Shown here: in pieces, positions 36,368-43,301 of the stretch
Position numbering within the stretch: the first letter of the stretch is position 1
How the letters are laid out: each line of letters starts with the position of its first letter
Virus record (IMG/VR): IMGVR_UViG_3300018890_000005
Location: 1-46,880 of that record
Reading direction: 5' to 3' (one strand)
Source: a virus
DNA: 46,880 nucleotides
Translations under genes and position numbers: made by a program
Notes under the pieces: model-generated
What the model was told of the DNA's origin: nothing
Database searches by the model: none
What the model saw: only the letters and a program-made list of their open reading frames with translations

Positions 36368-37288
36368 TTAGCGATGGCGGCGCTGATCGTCCTGGCCGTC
36401 CTGCGGTTGGGCCGGGGGCTGGACTTGAGGCGCGCTCGGGCCGCGCTGGGGGGCCTGCTGTTGCTGCTGGCGACGGGGGTCGTCCACGCGGGGGTTGGCC
36501 GGGGCGGCTGGCGTGGGGCCGGTCACCGGAGGTGGCTGCACCTGGCCGGGCACTGGGTCGCTCCATGCTGCGTCACCAGGCTTGGGAGGGCCAGGGTTGG
36601 GCTGGTTCGGCTCGCGGCCGTCTTTAGGGTCGGTGGTCTCGGGCATGCCGATAGCCTGCGACGGGGTCGGCGGCGGGGTCAAATGGCGGATGTGAGCTGA
36701 CGCGCCAAACGCTGTATCGTAACCATCTTCGCTGGGTAAAGTGTGCTTTTTGCATTCGTGGGGCTCCCGAATCGGCGGGTCCCAGCCGGCGGGGATCTGC
36801 AGCCCCTGCGCCCACCGGTCGAGGACGGCCCCTGCGATTGCGCCCCGGACCGACAGACAGCCCGCAACACCCTCGTCTGCCGTGCGCAGCAGGGCGTCAG
36901 TCTCCGGCAGGACATACACCCGGAGACAGACGAGCCGATCGACACCCCGACGTTCCGCCAGCGTTGCAACCCGGCGAGGCCTGCCTGACGGGTGCATCCT
37001 GGCGCCACAGCGGTAGCAGGGTCGCAGCGTGGCTGTGGGGCGGATTCTCTGCGTACGCCAGCCACAGCGCCCGCAGATGACGACGATGTCTCCCGGCTCC
37101 GGCGGCGTCAGCTGTCGGACCAGGGCTTCCGGAGTCGTCTCCCAATGCTTGGCGATCCGCGTCAGTGGCCACCGATAGCGGTCCCGTAGCATCAGGATCG
37201 CCTCGAGGTCCGAGGAGGTCGCCTGGCGCACCCTGGCGACCAAACGCTCGTCTCGCACCCACTGAGGGTCCCTAACGCGCTTCGGCAC
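36368..37288 (-). CDS. HTH plus zinc-ribbon protein with long disordered tail
   Basis: This 306-residue protein starts with GTG at 37288 and overlaps the upstream gene by 17 bases. Residues about 28-63 form an HTH-like helical region (ILMLRDRYRWPLTRIAKHWE, TTPEALVRQL), followed by a zinc ribbon CGRCGWR...CYRCGARM (about 72-98), then DRLVCLRVYVLPETDALLRT and AGAVLDRWAQG, matching the 36.3 kb protein. The last 110 residues are Pro, Gln and Asp-rich with a Gln run (QQQQQ), probably disordered. The architecture suggests a DNA-binding regulator. Target unknown. Confidence 0.66.
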   Translation of the reverse strand: MPKRVRDPQWVRDERLVARVRQATSSDLEAILMLRDRYRWPLTRIAKHWETTPEALVRQLTPPEPGDIVVICGRCGWRTQRIRPTATLRPCYRCGARMHPSGRPRRVATLAERRGVDRLVCLRVYVLPETDALLRTADEGVAGCLSVRGAIAGAVLDRWAQGLQIPAGWDPPIREPHECKKHTLPSEDGYDTAFGASAHIRHLTPPPTPSQAIGMPETTDPKDGREPNQPNPGPPKPGDAAWSDPVPGQVQPPPVTGPTPAAPANPRVDDPRRQQQQQAPQRGPSAPQVQPPAQPQDGQDDQRRHR

Positions 37289-37520
37289 GGAGCTCGTCGG
37301 CCAGGGTGATCACCAGTGTGCGCCCTACCGTGGGGGTCACATGGCAGCGCAGCTCGCCGTCGTGCATCACCCACCACGTCGCCCGGCGCTGCTCCAGGGC
37401 GGGCAGGAGGCCGTCGAGGCGGTACAGCTCTGCTCCATTGTCGGCGAGCACAGCCTTGGGCTTGAGCCCGCAGATGGGACACAGCCCCGCTGCCAGCGCG
37501 TTGACGACCTGATCGCTCAC
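37272..37520 (-). CDS. Small protein with one CxxC pair
   Basis: This 82-residue protein has LAAGLCPICGLKPKAVLADN at the start, one Cys-x2-Cys pair, a helix ALEQRRATWWVMHDG, and CHVTPTVGRTLVITLADEL. A third Cys at about 59 could complete a metal site. Overlaps of four bases on the upstream side and 17 downstream place it firmly in the operon of zinc-ribbon proteins. Function unknown. Confidence 0.6.
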   Translation of the reverse strand: MSDQVVNALAAGLCPICGLKPKAVLADNGAELYRLDGLLPALEQRRATWWVMHDGELRCHVTPTVGRTLVITLADELRAEAR

Positions 37521-37870
37521 CGGCCACCTCGGATGAGCCGCAAGTGGCCCTTGCCTGGCTGCATAGCCCGCAGCTCCCGACTGCGCTGCCTGCCCATCGT
37601 CTGCAGCATCCTGGTGATCGAGGCCCAGTCCGCCGGAGGCAACAGGTGATGCCGGCGCAGCTCCTCCACCTCCCCGAGGACCTGTATGGGGTCGGTGATG
37701 CGGTCGCCCAGGTGCTCAGCGGCGAGCGTCACCAGGCGCGGAATGGACCCCATGCAGTAGGTGTTAGGCCGATCCTGACCATCTGTCACGCAGTAGGCGC
37801 AAAAATACTCACTGTCGCGCTCGGGCCGCAGGGTGCGGTCGCACTGGCGACATTTGTGCAAACCGGTCAC
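37517..37870 (-). CDS. Zinc-ribbon protein
   Basis: I choose GTG at 37870, which overlaps the upstream stop (GTGA), giving 117 residues. The longer frame would be antisense-like Pro/Arg sequence. Residues 6-24 form a ribbon CRQCDRTL...YFCAYC, and a later Cys (NTYCMG) may add a ligand. The C-terminus is helical and basic (DWASITRMLQTMGRQRSREL, HLRLIRGGR). It resembles small phage zinc-finger regulators. Coupled to its neighbours on both sides. Confidence 0.64.
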   Translation of the reverse strand: MTGLHKCRQCDRTLRPERDSEYFCAYCVTDGQDRPNTYCMGSIPRLVTLAAEHLGDRITDPIQVLGEVEELRRHHLLPPADWASITRMLQTMGRQRSRELRAMQPGKGHLRLIRGGR

Positions 37871-38355
37871 GACTTCGCATCGAGACTGCGGGTGGCATGC
37901 CGCCGCCGCTTTGTGGCCAGGAGGTCGACGTCGAGGCCTAGGGGGGTCGGGAGCCACTGAGACTCGCCGTGGCGAGTCACCAACTGGCGGTCGATGAGGG
38001 CAGCGACAGTGCCAGAGGAGCCGCGGCCGGTGGGCTGGTCGATCGGCTTGCGGCCCAGGCGGGAGTCGACGATGAGCTGGCGTAGGGCCGCCAACTGCAT
38101 AAACGTCATGGTGGAGATCGCCTTGCGCGCCTCCTCAAGTCTGTGTATCCGCCGCTTGGGCGGCTGACGGACGCGACCGTCGATGCCCTGCACCGTGCGG
38201 ATGAGGTACGCCTCCGGGAGCTCGAGGGCGACGGCACAGCGACCCGGAGACCACCCCTGACGCATCAGCGTTTGGATGATCGTCGTCAGGTTCGTGTGAG
38301 CTTTGCGCAACACACGCACGACCGCCTTGTCACCCGCGACGTCCGGCCGGCTCAT
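37867..38355 (-). CDS. HTH-containing regulator-like protein
   Basis: I choose the ATG at 38355, which overlaps the upstream stop (ATGA), giving 162 residues. It has a helical start with TNLTTIIQTLMRQGWSPGRC and AVALELPEAYLIRTVQG, a likely HTH, and a second part with TMTFMQLAALRQLIVDSRLG, then GTVAALIDRQLVTRHGESQW, a winged-helix-like end ('L...glv....g.......lt.lG'). It is therefore probably a two-domain DNA-binding protein of the early operon. No family name is certain. Confidence 0.65.
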   Translation of the reverse strand: MSRPDVAGDKAVVRVLRKAHTNLTTIIQTLMRQGWSPGRCAVALELPEAYLIRTVQGIDGRVRQPPKRRIHRLEEARKAISTMTFMQLAALRQLIVDSRLGRKPIDQPTGRGSSGTVAALIDRQLVTRHGESQWLPTPLGLDVDLLATKRRRHATRSLDAKS

Positions 38356-38696
38356 GCCCGCATCGACCTCCGATAGGCCCGCATCCGCATCCGGGATAGT
38401 ACCCACCTCCACCACCTCGAGGCTAGCCAGCGCTTCGCTCGCTGCACCCACGTGACCGGGCGACCCCGCAGGACGAGCTGGGTGCCCGCCGGAGCGTGCT
38501 CGGACATGTGGGCATAGGCTCGCTCGGGCTCAGGGCCGTAGACGGTCACCAGGACCGTGCCAGGCGGCTCAAGGCTCTCCTCAAGCTCCACCCAGACAAG
38601 GTCGGGCAGGGTGTCGGCGGCGAGCAGGGACGCTCGTCCGCACAGCCACACCCGCTCTGCAGCGCGCATTCGCGCAATGCTGACGCGGTCGCTCAT
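38352..38696 (-). CDS. Unrecognised early protein with basic C-terminus
   Basis: I choose the ATG at 38696, overlapping the methyltransferase stop (ATGA) and preceded by GGAGG; 114 residues. The centre has LVWVELEESLEPPGTVLVTV and QLVLRGRPVTWVQRAK, and the end is very basic and aromatic (WLASRWWRWVLSRMRMRAYR), which may bind membrane or nucleic acid. It lies between the methyltransferase and an HTH gene. Function unknown. Confidence 0.62.
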   Translation of the reverse strand: MSDRVSIARMRAAERVWLCGRASLLAADTLPDLVWVELEESLEPPGTVLVTVYGPEPERAYAHMSEHAPAGTQLVLRGRPVTWVQRAKRWLASRWWRWVLSRMRMRAYRRSMRA

Positions 38697-39214
38697 ACAC
38701 CCTCCTGCAGCTCGAGCCCCTGCGTACTCCACCCCGGGCGAGGGGCGCGGGCGAATAGTTCGAGGCGCGGGCCCGGACTGACCGCCTCGATAATCTCATA
38801 CGCTCGTGCAGGCTTCTCCGAGTGCCTGCCACGGCGTGCAGCGAAGGCGCTGGGCTGAGCGCGGGACTCCGCCGGGAGCCGTCCCCGAACGCCGAATAGG
38901 CAGACCTCGTGAGCACCGCGCAGGTACTGCCCGAGGCCGATGTTGCCCTCTTTGTGCCAGACGAGCAGGCGGACGTAGCGGAAGCCTACCGCCCTCATCA
39001 CCTCGAGACCGTGCGTCAGATGATTGTCTGTGCACCACATCCAGAGGTGACACGGACTGTCGCCGGTGAACTGGCCGGTCTCGCGCATGACGGTGACGAT
39101 CTGCGCGGGCTTGAGCAACGCATAATGCCGGTCTGCTCCCCGCTTGATTTTGCCGCCGCCGCGTTCCATCCACGGAGGGTCGGCTGCAATGCAGCGGTAC
39201 CTGGTCACTCCCAT
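38693..39214 (-). CDS. MT-A70-family adenine-N6 DNA methyltransferase
   Basis: With the ATG at 39214 the protein has 173 residues. It has the catalytic motif CIAADPPWMERGGG near the N-terminus, then RHYALLKPAQI, CHLWMWCTDNHLTHGLEVM, FRYVRLLVWHKEGNIGLGQY, the SAM-side block GAHEVCLFGVRG and the final KPARAYEIIEAVSPGPRLEL followed by FARAPRPGW. These are the standard blocks of phage MT-A70 enzymes that methylate adenine in DNA, often to evade restriction. It overlaps the upstream gene by 10 bases. The compact size is normal for phage members. Confidence 0.9.
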   Translation of the reverse strand: MGVTRYRCIAADPPWMERGGGKIKRGADRHYALLKPAQIVTVMRETGQFTGDSPCHLWMWCTDNHLTHGLEVMRAVGFRYVRLLVWHKEGNIGLGQYLRGAHEVCLFGVRGRLPAESRAQPSAFAARRGRHSEKPARAYEIIEAVSPGPRLELFARAPRPGWSTQGLELQEGV

Positions 39215-39612
39215 CCCCTCCACCTCCGACAACGGTGATGACGGTCGCATGCCGCTGACATCGCCCGGCGAGCCGCCACGTAAGCACTCACCGCCGGGAC
39301 ATCGAGGACCCAGGGTTCGCACCGCAGGGGCTCAGGAAGGAATCGCATCGAGTAACCTGCCATCAAACCATGGATGCCACGCGTCGACCATGAGTCATCG
39401 CGGTTCGGGCATCGACGAGGGCGCACCCGAGGGGATGCCCAGGCGTCGTCGGCGTGCACGCTCACCAGCTGGCAGCGAGGCGATTCGCGATGGCAGATCC
39501 GCAAGAGCTGGTCTCCGAGCTCGGGATGACCGGCCGCGAGGGCGCCTAGCAGCGTGCCGATGCGCGGGTCGAGGATGGTCGCGAGGATGGCGTCAATCAT
39601 TGTGGTCTTCAC
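39205..39612 (-). CDS. Unrecognised early protein
   Basis: The product is 135 residues from GTG at 39612, or 131 from the ATG at 39600. The start is helical (MIDAILATILDPRIGTLLGA, then AAGHPELGDQLLRIC), followed by Arg/Cys-rich sequence with HRESPRCQLVSVHADD, RPRRCPNRDD and a basic end (CDRHHRCRRWRGW). Paired Cys/His could bind metal. It overlaps the methyltransferase gene by 10 bases and follows a possible 24-codon frame. Function unknown. Confidence 0.52.
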   Translation of the reverse strand: MKTTMIDAILATILDPRIGTLLGALAAGHPELGDQLLRICHRESPRCQLVSVHADDAWASPRVRPRRCPNRDDSWSTRGIHGLMAGYSMRFLPEPLRCEPWVLDVPAVSAYVAARRAMSAACDRHHRCRRWRGWE

Positions 39613-39667
39613 CCATGTCCGACAGCAACTCCCCTAGCCCTTGCATGCTCTTAATCGGGTTGCTCAT
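39593..39667 (-). CDS. Possible 24-residue peptide coupled to the ERF gene
   Basis: An ATG at 39667 overlaps the ERF stop (ATGA) and opens a frame of 24 codons (MSNPIKSMQGLGELLSDMGE and four more) ending at 39593, eight bases into the next gene. The ATGA junction matches that of its neighbours, and without it 50 bases would lie empty between tightly packed genes. It may be a true peptide or a translational relay. Confidence 0.35.
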   Translation of the reverse strand: MSNPIKSMQGLGELLSDMGEDHND

Positions 39668-40449
39668 TCGCGCCCCTCGTAATACTGGTCGGCCGTGGGG
39701 TCGGACACCATGTCGATGCCGTCGGCGATCATGTCCGATGCGGCAGCCTCGACGATCCCAACCTGCGCAGCGATGTACGTGTCAATGGCTAGTAGATGCT
39801 GCAGCGTCAAGGATTGGCCCCTCGGGACGCCAGCTGCGGAGAGCACCTCGCTCCACGGTTTCCACGCCTTTCCGCCGAGGCTCTCGTACAGCACTCTCAC
39901 ATTCTCGCGCAGCTCTGCGACGCGGTCGGCCTCCTGTTTCGCCTTGCTGGGCTTGGCGGACTGAGTAGCGGTCCGGGGCGCGGGCGGGGAATACGACGAT
40001 GGTGTATCGCTGGCTGCATTGCCGTCGTCGTCGTCGTCGTCCGGTGCAACGCCGACCATCGCGGATAGCGCGTACCGCCGCGCGTAGCTGATCGCCGACC
40101 CGATGCCGTGCGCGTTGCCTTGCGCCACGGGCATCTCGAGTCGGCTTACGAGCGTCTGCCCTGACGTGTGCAGCATGATGGTGTCCACGACGACGCCGCC
40201 GTCGTAAGACCTCTGCGGCATCTGCACGATTGATAGCCCGTTTTTTGTAAGTGGACCGCGGCATGCGTTCCACACGTCGGCAAGCGTGGCGTATTTGAGC
40301 ACCTTGCCATCGCGCTTAAATGCCGGGTTGAGTGCCGATTTTTCGGCGTTGTGGATCTCCGCCTGCGCCTTCGCTAATGCGGTCGCCAGCTGGTCAACAG
40401 GCCCAAGTGGGGCGGGTCGCGGGGCGGGCCCGTCTGCGTCGTCGTCCAT
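39664..40449 (-). CDS. erf: ERF-family single-strand annealing protein
   Basis: This 261-residue protein anneals complementary single strands in phage recombination. Its ERF domain (about 18-135) is clear: LATALAKAQAEIHNAEKSAL, NPAFKRDGKVLKYATLADVW, GPLTKNGLSIVQMPQ, LHTSGQTLVSRLEMPVAQG and AISYARRYALSAMVGVAPDD, ending in a run of Asp (DDDDDDG). A Ser/Pro linker follows, and a helical C-terminus with YESLGGKAWKPWSEVLSAAG that may bind partners. It is the first gene of the long minus-strand early operon, starting six bases after the -10 of a promoter at 40456-40484. The exonuclease partner is encoded on the plus strand at 44290. Confidence 0.92.
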   Translation of the reverse strand: MDDDADGPAPRPAPLGPVDQLATALAKAQAEIHNAEKSALNPAFKRDGKVLKYATLADVWNACRGPLTKNGLSIVQMPQRSYDGGVVVDTIMLHTSGQTLVSRLEMPVAQGNAHGIGSAISYARRYALSAMVGVAPDDDDDDGNAASDTPSSYSPPAPRTATQSAKPSKAKQEADRVAELRENVRVLYESLGGKAWKPWSEVLSAAGVPRGQSLTLQHLLAIDTYIAAQVGIVEAAASDMIADGIDMVSDPTADQYYEGRE

Positions 40450-40455
40450 GGCCCC

Positions 40456-40497
40456 GTTGTAACGCCCCTTGACTTCTGCGTCAAGGCCTATTACAAG
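40456..40497. promoter_or_regulatory. Interlocked divergent promoters with a TTGAC/GTCAA inverted repeat
   Basis: Minus strand: TTGACG (40484-40479), 17 bases, TACAAC (40461-40456), then six bases to the ERF ATG. Plus strand: TTGACT (40469-40474), 17 bases, TACAAG (40492-40497), four bases to the ATG at 40502. The two -35 boxes are the arms of TTGAC-TTCTGC-GTCAA (40469-40484), so RNA polymerase cannot occupy both at once and a single dimeric regulator could control both operons. Confidence 0.72.
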
Positions 40498-40501
40498 CCG
40501 A

Positions 40502-40783
40502 ATGGTGATGGCTCAGATGGACGACCCAGACATCTCCGATTGGATTCGCGAGTCCGAAGTGGCCCGCATGCTCGGCTTGGCGAGGGCGACCCTCAGGATG
40601 CGCAGAAAAGTGAAAGGTCAGCTACCCCCCTATTACCTTCTCGGCGGGAACAGCGTGTTCTACAGGCGTAGCGAGGTCCTGGCATGGATCGACGCGCGCA
40701 GAAAGGAGACCGACCCGGACCAGAAGACACTTCCGCGCACAGCGCACAAGCCGGCGTCAAAAAAACGGCGAGGTGGCAGGTGA
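40502..40783 (+). CDS. Excisionase-type HTH DNA-binding protein
   Basis: This 93-residue protein starts at the ATG at 40502 (others at 40508 and 40517 possible), only four bases after the -10 box. Residues about 14-60 are an HTH_17/MerR-type domain: WIRESEVARMLGLARATLRM, RRKVKGQLPPYYLLGGNSVF and YRRSEVLAWIDARR, with the expected HTH, wing and last helix. The C-terminus is basic (KPASKKRRGGR). First gene of the replication operon, it may regulate the divergent promoters or act with replication proteins. The portal's C-terminus has the same fold type. Confidence 0.78.
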   Translation: MVMAQMDDPDISDWIRESEVARMLGLARATLRMRRKVKGQLPPYYLLGGNSVFYRRSEVLAWIDARRKETDPDQKTLPRTAHKPASKKRRGGR

Positions 40784-40836
40784 GAGTGCTCTGCGAATCC
40801 CACGCGGCCCCTGACGATAAGGAGCCTTCGCTCGTG

Positions 40837-41031
40837 ATGACGACGGTGGAGATTGGATCAGTCCGGTTTATTCCCATGGGCGACGTAATCCTGGTCGAGT
40901 CAATGCGGGACCACGGTCACGGTGATCAGTGGGAGGACGCCGGGACCCTATCCGCTGAGGGCGCGCGCGATCTGATCGACGCCCTGAGACAAATGGTGAG
41001 GAAGTTAGCAAAGCGTCGAGGTGGTAAGTGA
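40837..41031 (+). CDS. Small unrecognised protein in the replication operon
   Basis: The likely start is the ATG at 40837 (or GTG 40834), 9-12 bases after AAGGAG (40819-40824), giving 64 residues. A GTG at 40780 overlapping the upstream stop would give 83. The protein has strands (TVEIGSVRFIPMGDVILVES), a His/Asp-rich turn (RDHGHGDQWEDAG) and a basic helix at the end (LIDALRQMVRKLAKRRGGK). It ends in GTGA overlapping the initiator start. Function unknown. Confidence 0.55.
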   Translation: MTTVEIGSVRFIPMGDVILVESMRDHGHGDQWEDAGTLSAEGARDLIDALRQMVRKLAKRRGGK

Positions 41032-41879
41032 AAATACCGCGCGAAGCCTATGCGGCCCCCGTCGACGCCGCGGCCCGCTTAGTGCTGCTGCTGCTCTGGG
41101 AATACGCCAGGATAGACGCTTCCGATCCGGAGTTTCCATTCGCCTGGCCATCGACCGACACGCTCGCAAACGAGCTCCGATGCACCGAGAGATCCGTGCG
41201 CCGCAGCCTCGCCTCCCTCCGCTCCGCTGGTCTGGTCTGGCCGGCCACCCGGTCAGGCCGATTCGACGACACCGGCACCGGGCGCATACGCCGCGGATGG
41301 TGCCTCCGAGCTCCGTCCGAAGCGGACGAGATCGTCCGCGATCCAACCGACACCGAACGGACGATACCGTCCGACCGAACGGACGATACCGTCCGCGAAA
41401 ACGGACGAGATCGTCCGCGGCCTAAGATGAGTAGACCTGACATTGACCTGACATTGACCCGACAGGAAACAACCACCCCAACCCCTCCGCACTCGGAGGG
41501 GACGACGGGGCGGAAACGCTCACGCAAACCCAGGCCCGTCGAACAGCCGGACATCCGCGCCGTGCCAGTGCTCGAGGCGCTCGACCGTGAGCGAGCACGC
41601 CACGGCCTACGCCCACTGCCGCCAAGCGAGCGGAGCGACCGCACGATTGTCGCCCGACTCGACGACGGCATCAGCGTCGACGAGCTGATCCTCGCTGTCG
41701 AGCTGCACAGCCGCGCCACGGACGGCGCCGGAAGACTCAACGCAACGACGCCATTCACCGGCCCCTCCGCCCGCGGTCCCGGCGGGTGGTCGTGGTCGCG
41801 TCGACTCATCGACGAACACCAAGCAGCCAAACGCGACGACTACGCCGACCAGTGGCAACGCCGCGCCCAGGAGCACTAA
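41028..41879 (+). CDS. Lambda-O-like replication initiator (HTH_36 type)
   Basis: This 283-residue protein begins at GTG 41028, overlapping the previous stop. The N-terminal domain (about 1-95) is a winged helix of the replication-protein-O/HTH_36 type: ARLVLLLLWEYARI, then FAWPSTDTLANELRCTERSV and RRSLASLRSAGLVWPA. It is followed by a charged linker (RPDTERTI-like, residues about 96-150) whose codons contain four palindromic iterons, and a C-terminal helical part (TIVARLDDGISVDELILAVE, WSWSRRLIDEHQ) likely to contact the helicase. As in lambda, protein and origin coincide. The DnaB-type helicase gene follows after four bases. Confidence 0.78.
   Translation: MKIPREAYAAPVDAAARLVLLLLWEYARIDASDPEFPFAWPSTDTLANELRCTERSVRRSLASLRSAGLVWPATRSGRFDDTGTGRIRRGWCLRAPSEADEIVRDPTDTERTIPSDRTDDTVRENGRDRPRPKMSRPDIDLTLTRQETTTPTPPHSEGTTGRKRSRKPRPVEQPDIRAVPVLEALDRERARHGLRPLPPSERSDRTIVARLDDGISVDELILAVELHSRATDGAGRLNATTPFTGPSARGPGGWSWSRRLIDEHQAAKRDDYADQWQRRAQEH
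41323..41417. repeat. Four palindromic iterons inside the initiator gene, putative origin
   Basis: Four 16-base palindromic units lie at 41323-41338, 41358-41373, 41380-41395 and 41402-41417. Units 1 and 4 read CGGACGAGATCGTCCG and units 2 and 3 CGGACGATACCGTCCG. Starts of units 2, 3 and 4 are spaced exactly 22 bases, about two helical turns. This resembles lambda ori, where the O protein binds iterons in its own gene. Confidence 0.72.
41436..41457 (+). repeat. Tandem 11-base repeat next to the iterons (possible unwinding element)
   Basis: CCTGACATTGA occurs twice in tandem (41436-41446 and 41447-41457), followed by a partial third start. The stretch 41421-41480 is clearly less G+C-rich than its surroundings, as expected for a duplex-unwinding region beside an origin, although it is also coding. 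Confidence 0.45.
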
Positions 41880-41883
41880 CACC

Positions 41884-43185
41884 ATGACGCGCACACCGCC
41901 CACAGACACCCACCTCGAACACGACCTGCTGGCCGCCATCCTGCGCGATATCGCACTAGCTCAGACGATCTGCGAGAAGTGCTCCGACATCGACTTCGCC
42001 GACCCAATCCTACGGTGTTTAGCTGCCGCCATATGGCGCCTTGAGGACCGTGGAGGTAGCTGGGACCGGAGAGATCTGTCAGCCGCTCTCAAGCCGACTC
42101 CGGACGTCTGGGTGCGCATGCAGGAAATGGTAACGGAGCCTACTCATCAGGACATCGTCGACGCGGCGACCGCCCGGCGTCATGCGGTGAGGCTGGCACA
42201 GCTCGGGCAAGCTCGTCGGATGTGGCAGACACTGAGCGCCGCAGTGGAATCCGGCGCTGCTGCGGTGGACAACCCGGAGAAGTGGGTGGCGTCTGTGCAG
42301 GCGTCCTTTGCTGAGGCGGCAGAGAAGGTGACGTCACAGGGCGGCGTCCTACTTAACCTCCGCAGGTCAATGCATAACGCAATGGCACGCAGCCGCGGTA
42401 AGGCGACAACAGATCTTCCTACCGGGTTCCCCAAGCTCGATAGAGTTACGGGTGGCCTGAAGCGGGGGGCCGTCACCGTCATCGGCGCTCGTACCCGCGT
42501 AGGCAAGAGCGCATTCGCAATGACACTCGCTCAAGTAAATGCGACCCGCGGAGTGCCAGTAATTGTCTACTCCTATGAAATGACCGAGGAGCAGATCGAA
42601 GACCGCGTCCTTGCTTCACAGTCGCGTGTCGAGCTCGGCAAGATACTCCACGGACTGCAGTCGCATGAAGACGAGCAGCGGATGGCACACGCATGCGAGC
42701 GGCATTTGCCGATCACCGTGGATTGTCACGCGGGGGATATCCGACAGGTCGGACTGCGCCTCCGATCGTGGATGCGGTCGCATGGGAGACCAGACGCCCT
42801 GGTCATCGTTGACTACGCACAATTGGTGGAGGGGACCAAAGAGCGCGGGATTTCGCGAGAGCAGGAGGTCGCGTCGATCAGCCGCGCCGTCAAGCGACTC
42901 GCTCAGCGAGAGCAAGTGCCGATCGTGTTACTCTCGCAACTCAACCGCAAGGCGGACAGCGGCGGTGAGCCTCGACTCGCCGACCTGCGTGAGTCCGGAG
43001 CCATCGAGCAGGACGCAGACGTCGTCATCTTGTTGCACCGACCAGAGGTCGATGCTCGCTCCGATGAGGAGCGTGCCAAGCTGCGCGGCCTAGCGACGGC
43101 AATCGTCGCCAAGAATCGTCAAGGTCCGACGACGACGATACCTCTGCTGTTCGACGGTCCATTCACAACCTTCCGGGAGCCCTGA
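41884..43185 (+). CDS. dnaB: Replicative DNA helicase, DnaB-like
   Basis: This 433-residue hexameric helicase has the DnaB N-terminal helical domain (about 8-100: LEHDLLAAILRDIALAQTIC) and RecA-like ATPase domain: GFPKLDRVTGGLKRGAVTVI, Walker A GARTRVGKSAFAM, VIVYSYEMTEEQIEDRVLA, Walker B LVIVDYAQLVEG, IVLLSQLNRKADSGGEPRLA, DLRESGAIEQDADVVILLHR and the final IVAKNRQGPTTTIPLLFDGP with its arginine finger. It would unwind DNA at the initiator-bound origin. Parts of this gene are visibly less G+C-rich than neighbours (for example 42510-42600), a possible sign of transfer. Confidence 0.96.
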   Translation: MTRTPPTDTHLEHDLLAAILRDIALAQTICEKCSDIDFADPILRCLAAAIWRLEDRGGSWDRRDLSAALKPTPDVWVRMQEMVTEPTHQDIVDAATARRHAVRLAQLGQARRMWQTLSAAVESGAAAVDNPEKWVASVQASFAEAAEKVTSQGGVLLNLRRSMHNAMARSRGKATTDLPTGFPKLDRVTGGLKRGAVTVIGARTRVGKSAFAMTLAQVNATRGVPVIVYSYEMTEEQIEDRVLASQSRVELGKILHGLQSHEDEQRMAHACERHLPITVDCHAGDIRQVGLRLRSWMRSHGRPDALVIVDYAQLVEGTKERGISREQEVASISRAVKRLAQREQVPIVLLSQLNRKADSGGEPRLADLRESGAIEQDADVVILLHRPEVDARSDEERAKLRGLATAIVAKNRQGPTTTIPLLFDGPFTTFREP

Positions 43186-43187
43186 TT

Positions 43188-43301
43188 ATGCGGTCTCTCA
43201 TCAAACGTATCATCCTCCACCCGCTGCACTGCGACTGGCCCATGCCTCGAATCGTACGCGTCACGCTCTTGAGGGCTGCACGTGCACTGCATGCGCATTG
43301 A
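43188..43301 (+). CDS. Possible 37-residue basic peptide
   Basis: An ATG at 43188, two bases after the helicase stop and eight bases after GGGAG, opens a frame of 37 codons: MRSLIKRIILHPLHCDWPMP, then RIVRVTLLRAARALHAH. It overlaps the primase start by 11 bases. The composition, basic with hydrophobic residues, and the good ribosome site support translation. The peptide is not recognised; it might simply link helicase and primase translation. Confidence 0.45.
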   Translation: MRSLIKRIILHPLHCDWPMPRIVRVTLLRAARALHAH

